Assembly (NCBI GenBank): GCA_023079485.1
Contig: CM041115.1
Location: 41,736,305 to 41,800,304, forward strand
DNA length: 64,000 bases
Direction: 5' to 3'
Source: Archilochus colubris
Lineage: Eukaryota; Chordata; Aves; Apodiformes; Trochilidae
In this document: in pieces, positions 34,462 through 45,180 of the stretch
How positions within the stretch are numbered: position 1 is the first letter of the stretch
Layout: every line of letters starts with the position of its first letter
The notes under the pieces: generated by a model
What the model was told of the DNA's origin: nothing
Seen by the model: only the letters and a program-made list of their open reading frames with translations
Database searches by the model: none
Translations under genes and position numbers: made by a program

Positions 34462-35222
34462 CTTGGGGCTCCATGTTGGGACCAGTTCTCTTCAATATGT
34501 TTATCAGTGATCTGGACAAGGTAATTGAGTGCACCCAACAGAAGAGGACCTGGGAATGTTGATCAACAGACAGCTGAATATGAGCCAGCAGGTGGCCAAG
34601 AAGGCTAGCAGCATCCTGGCTTGCATCAGAAATAGTGTAGCTAGGGAAGTGATAATGCCCCTGCACTCAGCACTGGTAAAGCTGTATCTTTAATTCTTTG
34701 TTCAGTTCTGGGGTCCTTGCTACAAGAAGGACATTGAGATGCTGAAGTGTGTCCAAAGAGGAGTGGTGAAGCTGGTGAACAACTTGGAGAAAAAGTCCTG
34801 TGAAGAGAGACTGAGAGAACTGAGATTTTTTTAGCCTAGAGAAAAGGAGGCTGAGGGAAGGTCTTACCACTGGGTACAACGAATTGACAGGAGGTTGTAG
34901 CAAGGTGGTTGTTGGTCGCTTTTCCCAAGTATCAAGTAATAAAATGTGAGGGAAACAGTCTTAGCACTGTTGTATCTAGGGAGGTTAATAATAGATATTA
35001 GGAAAAATTTCTTCATGAAAAGGTGAAGAAACTCTTCACTCAAACACTGGAACCAGACTATTCAGGGAAGTGGTGGAGTCACCATCCCTGGAAGTATTTA
35101 AGACATGTAGATGTGGCACTTGGGGACATGGTTTAGTGGTAGACTTGACAGTGCTAGATTAACAGTTGGACTTGATGAATTTAAGGATCTTTTCCAAGGT
35201 ACATGAGTCTGTAATGCTAGAA
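34462..35222 (+). mobile_element. CR1 LINE 3' region with internal deletion
   Basis: Begins in the RT after motif B (CTCCATGTTGGGACCAGTTC, then a frame reading [12 protein letters not shown]). It then jumps at about 34532 straight to AACAGAAGAGGACCTGGGAA, which belongs to the post-RT segment. The stretch that should carry the catalytic FADD is missing. The rest runs to the 3' UTR: ATGAGCCAGCAGGTGGCCAA, GACTGAGAGAACTGAGATTT, GGTTTAGTGGTAGACTTGAC and a worn CR1 end near 35222. Stops and frameshifts are frequent. The 3' UTR matches the subfamily of the copy at 57506-57793. Confidence 0.93.
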
Positions 35223-38200
35223 TTTATTTTTGTTTTGTAAAGATTTAAAAATAATAACGTGTTTTAAAATAACTATCACTGTGAAAGAGAATCTTAAAGG
35301 ATTCCTTTACTTGGTTTACCTCTGTGGAATTTGCTTCTATATATATAAAGATAGTTTATGATCTCTTCTTATATTGAACAGATTATGTAAATATATTAAA
35401 AGCAAGTTGGAAGCATAAATCACAGATGCCGGTTTTATGGAGTTTGTAACCAGAAAAATCTACAGCTCCCAAATCCCAGTTTGTTAATTATAAGGAGGCA
35501 TCTGGTATATAAATTTATGCCGAGCTAAGAAATGTTCAGACTAAAATAGAGTGTGCCTAAGTGGGCTTAGTGTCTAAAATCTACAGTCATCATAGGGAAA
35601 CTTAAAATCATGTGACCATGAAGTGCCTGTGATCTAAACTGTCTGCATCTAGGAAAGGGGGGTAAGCTGAAAGGGAAAGTGGGTAAAGACATTTGAGAAA
35701 GGGTAAATGAGCTAGTCATGTGCATCTAGAGCAAATTTTATTTCTCCAATATATAATATGTTCAAATGTAGGCTGGATAGAAAAATTCCAAAATCCATTA
35801 ACTTGATAGCATGTAAATTCTATGACATTTAATTCCAAAAAGTACACTTAGATTTCACTCAGTTTTTTTCATTAAGAGAATAAACTGTGAAGCCAGTAAT
35901 TTTGGATGTAATGTTGGATGCTGTGTGGTTAGAGAAGACTATAATATGCTGTAACAAGTAGTATGCACAATGTGATAGTATTTGAAAATGGAGTAATTCA
36001 AACAGAGCTTTCTATGTAATTGCCCTGTCAACATTTAAGAAAGTATACTACACATTAAGTAAAAATTGTCCAGGTCAAACTCAGGCTTTCAAATGTTTAA
36101 AGCTACAGTGGCCTCAGTAGACATTTAGTGTCGAGTTTCAGTTTTTAGTACTCTTAATGAATCTGCCCTGGATTAACAATTAGATTTCTCACTGAATATG
36201 TGCAAATTTTTAACCTTGAAGCCATGCATAGGTGGAAAGAAAACCCACTTTCAAATAGAATGAGAAAATCACATTAACTTATGCTTTCTTAACTGCAAAA
36301 ATTCATGGTGATATTACAGCTTTTTGGTCACCAAGGTAGTAATGCAGTATTTGAACACACCTGCACATAGAATTCACCAGAAAGCTACATAATTTGAGTA
36401 GATTTAGTGGCACTGAGTGAGCAGTCTTTCAAATAAATAGTTGTCAGTCTGTTTAGCTGAGCCTGGTAAACTGCAGTTACTCAATTATAGGGAAAGAGTT
36501 CAGTTTCTGTCCTGAGCACTGCCTGAGATTCAAAGCACCTCTGTTGTCTGCATTTGTGCATTTCCTGACGGGAAGCACAGCTGGTTTGCAGAGGATTATG
36601 GAAAAACTGTCAGTTTAGTCTCGTACTAGAACTATTCAGCATTCCTGAGGGACGTGTAAGAGAAAGTGGAGAGCAGTGCATGCTACAGCAGTGAAACCAA
36701 CCCAAAATATAGCATATGACATCCTCCAGGCACTAGAGGAAGAGGATTATATTGTTGCAGGGGATTAAGGCTGCCTACAATGCTGTTTCAAACAATAAGG
36801 ACACTGAACTGATAATGTAAGAGATCAAGTGACTGTAGCACAAAACATTGAAAAATTTGAATGACAGTTTGGGAAGTTGTTTAAAGCTACATTGTGAAGA
36901 TGGAGTGTTTTCTGAAGACACTGCCTTCTTCATGAGATTACATTCAAAAGTTTCAAAATGCTTTCCTGGCAGAGATGTGAGCCAAATTTTCTAAAAGAAT
37001 ATGAAATCAGAATTCTTTTATTTCATGCAAAACTTATCCCACCTTTATAGACCCAGTTAATACTTAGTTTGCGGGATACCATGTATCTGTGACAGTAGTG
37101 CCTCTAGTGAATACCAAAATGGTCTTTATTTAGAAATGTATAAAAATAGATTCTCATATTCAAGATTACATTATCTTGAATATTAACAACATTTTGCACT
37201 GCTATTTAGGACAGCTTTGATTCATTGGTCTCAAGATAAATTTTAGAAATATTATTGTCCTCATGTTTTTTTTGTTGTTTGTGTGTTCGTTTACTTGATT
37301 TTTCATAGGAATTTTGGTTTAGTGGTAGATCCAAATATAAACTCAGGTGGATATGCTGCCAGTCTTTTTCTTAAATGCTTGGTTCTGCTTGAGCTGTAGC
37401 TATTCATATTGAACTGTTAGCTATTAATCCAAGAGAAGCAACTGACCAGGGAGAACATTTCCAGTCACTGTGTATATGCATTGTAGAAAATGAACTGTAG
37501 GCAAGATCTTTAGCTGGAGATTAAATTTTTAAATTCATAATAAATGCAGTTTATTTACACTTGACAGCTGGTTTGCTTTTCTTTGCCTGTAGTGATTTTA
37601 TCAGTTTTTATGAGAATGTTATGCTGTTTGGCAAATGGTGCTGTCCCTTTCCAGAATGGTGCTTGCTGCATATGACACCTTTGAGAGACCAAACTGCAAT
37701 CTAAAGAAGTACACAGAGGAAGTATGAAGGAAAGGCTAATGATTGTGAGTTTGCCAGAAAGAAAGACAGCATATTAAGAGACTTGAACAGCAGGTCCTTA
37801 TGGTGTCTACTGACTAAATAGTGATTTTCTGATTGTTAATTTAACTAAGAAGACGGATACAGGAATTTAGCTTTGTACAGCCATGGTTGTATTTTATTGT
37901 TTAAACATAAGTAAATAGGTAGAAGATCTAACAATGTGCTGCAGTACGAGAAAGTTATGGGTCTTCCATGGGTGTATGTCATAGCTCTGAGACCAGTATA
38001 GGTCTCTCAGATGATCTGTAGCGTTCAGCATGACAGCACTTAAACTGTGTTCAGCCCCACCCACAGACACAGTTGGTTGATGGATAAAGCTCCCATTAAG
38101 ACATTTTTGGTTACTAAAGCTACATATAGTAAACGTGGTTCTTTTTCTGCATTTTTCTGTAGTGTAATTGAGGTAATCTGTAAATGCTAGTTAATAGAAA

Positions 38201-39247
38201 ATGATGCGAAGATTGTAATTTGGTAAAAAGAACAAGCAAGTCTATTTTTAGACAATACTGTTGGATTGAAAGATTAAGCAGGCAACTCAGAAAATTGAAA
38301 AAAAAGCAAAACAAAATAAGAGACTTCTTGCAGTATTTTAATTTGGTCGTCTCATTTGTGTGCAGTATATCATAATTTAATTGTTTAATTATATGCTGTG
38401 TTTTTTTCTGTAAGATTCTGCCTTATTTGATTCATGAAATTGGCAGTACTTGCTTAATGAGCAGTTGTTTGATATATTTTTCATTTGTTATTCAAACAAT
38501 TCACCCCCCCTGCTGTATTTTCTTAAGACAGAATTAGTAGTTTTTTCCTTGACTCTACAGTAGATGTTCATTGCAGATGTGCTTGTGTTCTTTGAAAGCA
38601 GAACCTGGAAATAATTTTCAGTGATGCAGGTTTGGTTTTTTTAGGTTTCTTTGGGACAGATAAGAACACTGAGGCAGAATTATATCACTGGCATGTAGCA
38701 GAAGTGGAGCTACCCAACTTGTTACCTGAGAAGCATTCTGTATATATATATATTCACTAGGATAAATCTAATCTGTAGAACATTTTTTCCTTCTTTTAAA
38801 TAATAAAAATGCTAAACAAAAAGGAAGAAGAAAAATAGAAGTGTTGTGAAAGCTATAGTGAAATTGATAATAACCAAACTAGGTATTTGTTTCTTCTTAG
38901 TTGTGAAAGAGTAATGGGCAACAGGAACTTGTTTCTGGAGTGCTTTCTGAAAAATAAAAACAGTTACATACAGATTTTTTTTTGTATTCTATTGGAAGTT
39001 AAATAGCTTTTTGAGTCCTTCCTGTTATACTGTTAAATTTCAAATTTCCAGTTTTTCTACTGTTTTTTGAACCATTGAAGTCTTTTCAAATATGGTCCTG
39101 CTGTTCATCTAGGAAGACTGCAAACTAGTTTGATTGGGTAGTTCTGTTTCTTTCAATTATAGCAAATAAATGAAACAGACATGAACTCAAGCTCTGCAAA
39201 ATATTGCAGATTAAATGGAATTGCTTTGCTAACAAAACCCAAAAAGT
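35223..39247. other. AT-rich sequence, nothing recognised
   Basis: Four kilobases with no recognisable gene or repeat beyond short AT patches. Confidence 0.45.
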
Positions 39248-39408
39248 CAGAGAATCATAAAATGGTTTGAGTTCAAAGGGACATGAAAAATCATATAGTT
39301 TCAACCTCCCTGACATGGGCAGGGACACTTCCTAGTAGACCATGGGCTCAAAGCTGCATCCAACCTGTCCTCAAACACTTCCAAAAAGGGGGGAGTGTCC
39401 ACAGCTTT
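39248..39408 (-). mobile_element. CR1 LINE 3' end fragment
   Basis: Reversed CR1 terminus AGAGAATCATAAAATGGTTT followed by CTCCCTGACATGGGCAGGG, CTTCCTAGTAGACCATGGGC and CCAACCTGTCCTCAAACAC. The copy is only about 160 bases and stops where the next CR1, in opposite orientation, begins. Confidence 0.9.
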
Positions 39409-39419
39409 TGTTCAGTATG

Positions 39420-39727
39420 GTGAGCACAGGATGACATAGTTGGGGTTGTTTGTCCTTGAAAACAGGAGGCTCTCTGGAGATCTTACATCTGCTTTTCAGT
39501 ACCTGAAGGGGCCCAGGTTAGATATTAGTAATAAATACTTCACTGTTGGGTTGGTGGGATGGTGGAATGTGTAGCCCAGGGAGGTTGTGGATGCCTCCTT
39601 TCAGGTTGGATGGGGCTTTGAGCAACCTGATCTAATGGGAGGTGTCCCTGCTCATGCAGGAGAGTTGAAACTAAATTATCTTCAAGGTCCCTTCCGTCCC
39701 AGCCTAATCTATCATTCTATGATTGCT
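39420..39727 (+). mobile_element. CR1 LINE 3' end fragment, internally deleted
   Basis: Reads as the end of CR1 ORF2 (frame like LGLFVLENRRLSGDL, then FQYLKG) and, after a short deletion near 39514, the 3' UTR: TTAGATATTAGTAATAAATA, CCCAGGGAGGTTGTGGATGC, GGTTGGATGGGGCTTTGAGC, and a terminus CAAGGTCCCTTCCGTCCCAG ... ATTCTATGATTG. Plus orientation, 5'-truncated. It faces the previous copy head to head. Confidence 0.93.
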
Positions 39728-39969
39728 ATCTGGAAAAGACCATGGCTTTTACTGGCACTTCTTAAGAATATTCACCAACGTTTTCACTGTCTGCACCTCA
39801 GCTTCCTCTCTTTATGGATCACTTTTATATGAAGTTTTCTTCTTCTAGGAGGAGACCATTTTCTCAATTTCCAGTGTTACATGCAACTTTTAATTTGCAG
39901 AATAACCTTCCTTGATAGGTGGTCTTACTATTGAAGTCCTGTTCTACCTAGTTGTTTCTCATAGAAGCC

Positions 39970-40880
39970 ATTTTGTTTCACTGTTTATTTTTTTCACCAT
40001 TCTCTGTACTGGAGGACAAGTGTTCACTCTGTGAGAAGAACTTATGATGTAAATTTAACATTATTTTAGAAGTGTGTATATCATAATTTCTCTATGCTTC
40101 ATTTTAATCAGTCTTCCTTCTCTAGTTATCCTTACCATCCAGTCTGCATTCTTGATGGCTACTGAGCTGTAAACTGATATTTTCACATGAAGTTTCTGAG
40201 TGATAGCAGATAATTTGTTGTTTGTAAAACTGTGTTTTTTTTTTTTCTCATGTGTGTAATTTTACATTTATGCATGTTGACTTTCATTTCTTGTCTTTTT
40301 TTTAATCAGACAGTTAAGGCTCTTGTGAAAACTGATGCTTCAAATTTAGTACTCAGTATATTTGAATACAAGCATTAAATCAATAAATTAATCACTGGCC
40401 AATTTACCCTTATTTGTGAGACATATGTGGAACTATTAAACAGAACAACATCAACAATGGTGGTCATTTATTCTTGTATTATGGCTCCTATTCTTTAGCT
40501 TGTTGTTTATTTATGTACAGTCCTTCCACCCTTTGATGTGACATCTTTCTTTCTCCAGGATTTGTTAGTTACTGACCTTGCTGAACAATTCTTGGAATCT
40601 CAAACTGGCTGTATTGACTGCATCTCTCCCTTATCTCTGTGCTTATTGAGCCTTTCAAAGAATTCTATTAAATTTGCAAGGCACATATTTCCTCTTCAGA
40701 AGCTGTTTTGCCTTCTCTTCATTTTATCATGTGCAACTTCAATAGGGTGTTCAAAACTGTCACTTTTGTTGGAACTGGATCTGTATCTGATTTTTTTCAC
40801 TTTTTTAGGAATACATTTTTAGGTGTCATTTATGTCACCAAAACATTGTGTTTCATTATAGCAACTGCTCTCCAGAGGTG
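39970..40880 (-). mobile_element. Ancient CR1-type LINE, RT and post-RT region
   Basis: Scattered but collinear matches to an old reptile/bird CR1 type, read in reverse: TGCATTCTTGATGGCTACTG, GTAATTTTACATTTATGCATG, TTAGTTACTGACCTTGCTGA, GAGCCTTTCAAAGAATTCTA, TTAAATTTGCAAGGCACATA and CAGAAGCTGTTTTGCCTTCT. The last ones fall in the RT stretch around FRKGR-like residues, the first in the post-RT segment, as expected for minus orientation. Heavy substitution and many indels hide any protein frame. The assignment rests on the order of short matches, so ends are uncertain by tens of bases. Confidence 0.65.
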
Positions 40881-43449
40881 CTCATTTTATACCCCGTGGT
40901 AAACTAGATTTCTAGTACCAATTAAAAATTCATCTTCTTCTCACACATAAGGAAATCACTTCAGTGGGCTGCATCATTTTATACTTTCTGTGTTATTAAC
41001 TTATACACAAGAGAAAATATACCTCATTTATTATTTTAAAGGTAACTGCTTGTAGACTGATATATACAATATTTATTTGATTTTTTCATTGCCAAACTGT
41101 ACAGTTTAGTAATGATTACAGTACTTTTATGCCAAATTTAAGCAAAGCCACTATTTTTTGTTGTATGGCTTCTTGCTTTTTTTTTACAGGTTAAACCTGG
41201 CAACTGTTCTTTTATTTTACCTGAAAGATGTTCTTTACACTTTTGTTTTATTTCATGCTACATAATTTTAACATGAACACATTTTACAGCTCTAAGTATG
41301 GAAGAAGTCATTATACTAGGCTTCTAATAAGGAAGGTGCAAAAGCGTAAAAAAATGGAAGACTGAATTAATTATTCCAAATACATTAACACACATGTACT
41401 ATGTGTGCTCACAGTCTTTTATTTCACATAAGACTTTTGCAGTACTTTAAGTTCATATTTGATTCATAGCCACAGACGCAGCATCCATGCTAAGCATTAT
41501 CATAATTTACCCATAACTATTTATATGAAAACCTCAACTTCATGAAAGCACTGACAATGCACTGTGAGCCACTGGTATTCTCCTAATGTTCTATGGGGAA
41601 ACACTCTCTGTCTCATGCAAAAACATTTCTTTCTGAACTCCCCAAAGCATGAGAGACTTTTTCAGGATTCTTAGAATGGTATACAAGAACTTTAATTCAC
41701 TAGTGGTGAACCTAAATCAGGGTCAAATCCAAAACTCCTTGGTTTCCACCTAAAAAACCTGTAGTTCAACTATGCTGTTGAAGGATTCATCAATAAGACA
41801 GAACTCCCTGTGTTCCATTACGTAAGATTTGTGTATTAAAAATAAATAAATAAGATCATATATATAGGTCATTTGTTGGCATACAGTGTGAGCAAAAAGA
41901 ACACATATTACATATTCCCACAAAACTGTAGCTGATGATCATAAATTAATTATTTTTCAGAACATTCTGCTGCAAATGCATGTGATTTGTTTTTTGTAAT
42001 TACAGTATCTTCGTCAATTCAGCAGCTGAGACCTGATTATGTTTACAATATCTATATTTGTATTTGTCATACTTCCTTTGACCTCAGACTGATATCAGAA
42101 GTGACCTGCACCCCCCCTCCCCCAAAATCGTTTTTTTCAGCAAATTCTTGGTGTTGTAGAAAATACAGAGAAATATTTTTTTAACTACAGGCTTCATGGA
42201 CTAGGCCTCGGTTATTCTTTATGGGAAAATGAAGGAAGCTGTGGAAGCTCTCTCATGCTAGGAAATTGCCCTGTTCTTAAATCTTGGTTGGTGAAAGGTT
42301 GGCTTGTGGGATTTTTGACACCCTTACTGAAAGTGAGATATGAAAGAAACTGTCTGAGAGATATGACAGGTCTAGTACGTTAAGGATTAATGAATCAAAG
42401 ATCAAGATCTTGATCCTTAAAAATGTGAAGTACTGAAATATAATTAAAACATTTATGGACTTTAAAATTCTAAGTTCAGTGTTTATTAAGAGAGGAACTA
42501 GAGCACATTGCTGAACATTGGTAATATGTACTCATAGTCCTTTTCCAATAATAAGCCTACAAACAAGATTCCTTCCTCGAGACTTAGATTAGACATTCTG
42601 TTCCAATAACATGGCTTAATTTTAATAGACCTTAATTTTTCCAGGTTTCTTTGCCAGCTTAGTATCTGAAAAAAAATAACCAATTATGACAAAACTGTTT
42701 CTTTTGTTCTGTTATTTCTGGCTAAGAGACAGAGCCATAAATGAATTTTTTTTTTAGCGAGTTCAGATATTTAAACAAAAAGCTACTTTTCTAAAAAGAC
42801 ACTCTGCAGGATGTTGGTTCTTTGTTTTTATGTTGGTTGGTTTTTTGTTTGTTTGTTTGTTTGGTTTGGTTTGGTTTTGGTTTTTTTTTTTCCTGTAACA
42901 GCTTACCCTGGCAAGGAATTCGGGGTTATTGGGTTTTGGGGTTGTTTGAACTAGTGTTTAAAGCAGTGTTTAAAAGACTAAAGTACAAAAACTAGAACTA
43001 CAACCAATTATGTTTCTGCTTCACAATTCTATTTTTTGTGCTATAAAGAATAAACCATGGGAAATAAATCCATAAAAATAAAACAGTAGGGCTTTTAAAA
43101 TTAAATTGGATAATCAAGATATCTAACAATTACTGTGAATAGTACTAATTAATGTACATTGCATGTGATCTTGAGTATACTTTATAAATGTCATGGCTAG
43201 AGCAAGAGCAGATTAAAATCATTAGCTATATCATGTAGCTTATAAAAAGAGAATCACAGTTATGGGAGAAGATTACTCTTTAATTCCATATTTTTAATTG
43301 GCTCCTTCTGTAGTTAATTAAACATTTACCATGGGGTTTGGTTACAGTCTTAATGGAAATTATTTTAAGCAGCTATTAAATTGTGAACCTTTCTTATGAA
43401 CATTTTTACAGATATAGATAAATGTATTTCATTTATTTAGTTGGAGAGG
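40881..43449. other. AT-rich sequence, nothing recognised
   Basis: No gene or interspersed repeat was recognised. It holds the T/G-rich tract at 42841-42892 and a short C-run near 42110-42123. Confidence 0.45.
42841..42892 (+). repeat. TTTG/TTTGG simple repeat
   Basis: Four TTTG units, then TTTGG units, then a T run. Composition is like the tract after the CR1 at 6589, but no CR1 end adjoins this one. Confidence 0.9.
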
Positions 43450-43519
43450 GGAATGTTTATGGTTGGATGCAGTGATCTTAGAGGTCTTTTCCAACCATGA
43501 CAGTTCTGTGATTCTGTGT
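43450..43519 (+). mobile_element. CR1 LINE terminal 70 bases
   Basis: GGTTGGATGCAGTGATCTTAG, GAGGTCTTTTCCAACCATGA and the end ATTCTGTGATTCTGTG-type repeats mark the last part of a CR1 3' UTR. The copy is extremely 5'-truncated. Confidence 0.85.
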
Positions 43520-44131
43520 AAAAATTAATTGTCACCTCCCACTTATTTCACCATTTCATTACAGAATGTATCAGATTTTTTTTAACAACAAAAATACTCT
43601 TCATGTCACAGTTTTTACAAGATATTTTTTCAAGTAAAATAAAATGCTAAGGCGCTCTTGAAGCTAAACCAGATACTTCTTTTTTAATACTATCTTGAAG
43701 ATACAATTAATAAGAGGCATAAAATAGTTAAAAGAATCAAGTGTCCATTTAAAACCTCTGCAGGAGTGTTTTAGTATATGTGGTGTACTGGCCTGCATTT
43801 TGTACTTTCCATTCTGTGAGACTCAATTGATCATAAGTGCCTTCCTTAATTAATTTGGCAGAACTTCAGCAGGTTTATCACGTTTGTTTTGTAAAGATAC
43901 TATTGAAACAAACATAAAGATCTTGTTACGGGTTAGCTTTTTGAATTGCTACCATTTATAAATTTTCAAAATATAAACTGATTTGGAACCTGGGAAGGTC
44001 TGTACTCTGCAGAATGGAAAATATGTTTGTTGGATTTCATATATTACTTGTTCAAATTCTAGAAAACATTGACATTCTTTCATTTCTGTAGGTGTAAAGA
44101 GTTCCTCCTTCTCAGTTTAAAACTTTATCAT
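43520..44131. other. AT-rich sequence, nothing recognised
   Basis: No gene or repeat was recognised. Confidence 0.45.
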
Positions 44132-44580
44132 TGTTATGATCTAACCCAGGAGCTAAGCACCACACATCTGGTTGCTCACTCCCTACAGTGGGATGGGGGA
44201 AGAATCTGAAGTATAAGAGTAAGAAACAAATAGCATCTTGATCATTAAAAAGAAATAATAATTTTTACAATGCAACAAAAAGGGAGAAACTGAAAAACGA
44301 AACAAGCACAATAAGACAAAAATAAAATGTAAAAAAACCAAGCAATACAAATGAAAACAACTGATCACCACCAACTGACTGATGCCTAAGGAGCCCTCAT
44401 GCAATAGAAAATAGTTTATTCAGCTCTGGTCAGCTGCCTCACCTTTGTGACAGTTTTTTGTGCAACTTTTGTGCCTATTTGCTGGCGAAGCAGTGTGAGG
44501 AGCAGAAAAGACCTTGGTGCTGTGTAAGCACTCCTCAACAGTAACTAAAACATCATTGTGTTATCAAAACTCAAAAAATT
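44132..44580 (-). mobile_element. ERVL-like LTR, same family as 14271-14832, decayed
   Basis: Read on the plus strand it starts TGTTATGATCTAACCCAGGA, the reverse of the LTR's right end. It then has GCTAAGCACCACACATCTGG, CAGTGGGATGGGGGAAGAAT, CTTGGTGCTGTGTAAGCACT and CATCATTGTGTTATCAAAAC, which match the copy at 14271-14832 in reverse. An A-rich middle (44240-44350) replaces the family's variable segment. The left portion of the LTR (right side here, beyond 44580) is missing or too decayed, so no target-site duplication could be looked for. Confidence 0.75.
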
Positions 44581-44721
44581 CCTTCTTCACAATGTTTTTT
44601 TAAGAAAAAAACTTCCCTCTGTAAAGATAAAATTTCCCATTTGGGGAAGAAATGTTAGTTAACTCTCATTTTTTACTGTAAGTAGGAAAATCAGATTGAT
44701 GTTCAAGACTTGTTAGAAGAT

Positions 44722-45180
44722 ATCAGAATCATGGAGTGGCTAGGGTTGGAAATGACCTTAAAGATCATCTAATTCCAAATCCCCTTGCCATGGGTAGGGG
44801 ACACCTTCCACTGGACCAGGTTACTTGTGTCCCCGTCCAGCCTGGCCTTGAGCACTTCTGGGAAAGGGGCATCCACAAGCTCCCTGGGCAACCTGTTCCA
44901 TTGTCTTAAAAACCTTATAGTAAAGAATTTCATCCTATGTCTTACTTAAATCTCCCCTCTTCAAATTTTAAACCATTGCCCCTTGTCCTCTCACTACACA
45001 CCCTTGAAAAAAGCCCTACCTGACTGTGTTACCCGTCTTCAGATATTGGGAGATTGCTGTGAGGTTATCTCAAAGCCCCCTCTTCTCTAGGCTGAACAAC
45101 CCCAACTTCCTCAGCCTGTTTTCTCAGGGTAGGTGCTCCAGCTCTCTGATAATTTTTTAGCCACTTCTCTGGAAACAGTG
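44722..45180 (-). mobile_element. CR1 LINE 3' region fragment
   Basis: Reversed terminus AATCATGGAGTGGCTAGGGT, then CTTCCACTGGACCAGGTTAC, CAGCCTGGCCTTGAGCACTT, CTCCCTGGGCAACCTGTTCC, CCCTTGTCCTCTCACTACAC, CCTCTTCTCTAGGCTGAAC and GTGCTCCAGCTCTCTGATAA. About 460 bases of 3' UTR and ORF2 end on the minus strand, moderately preserved. Confidence 0.93.
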
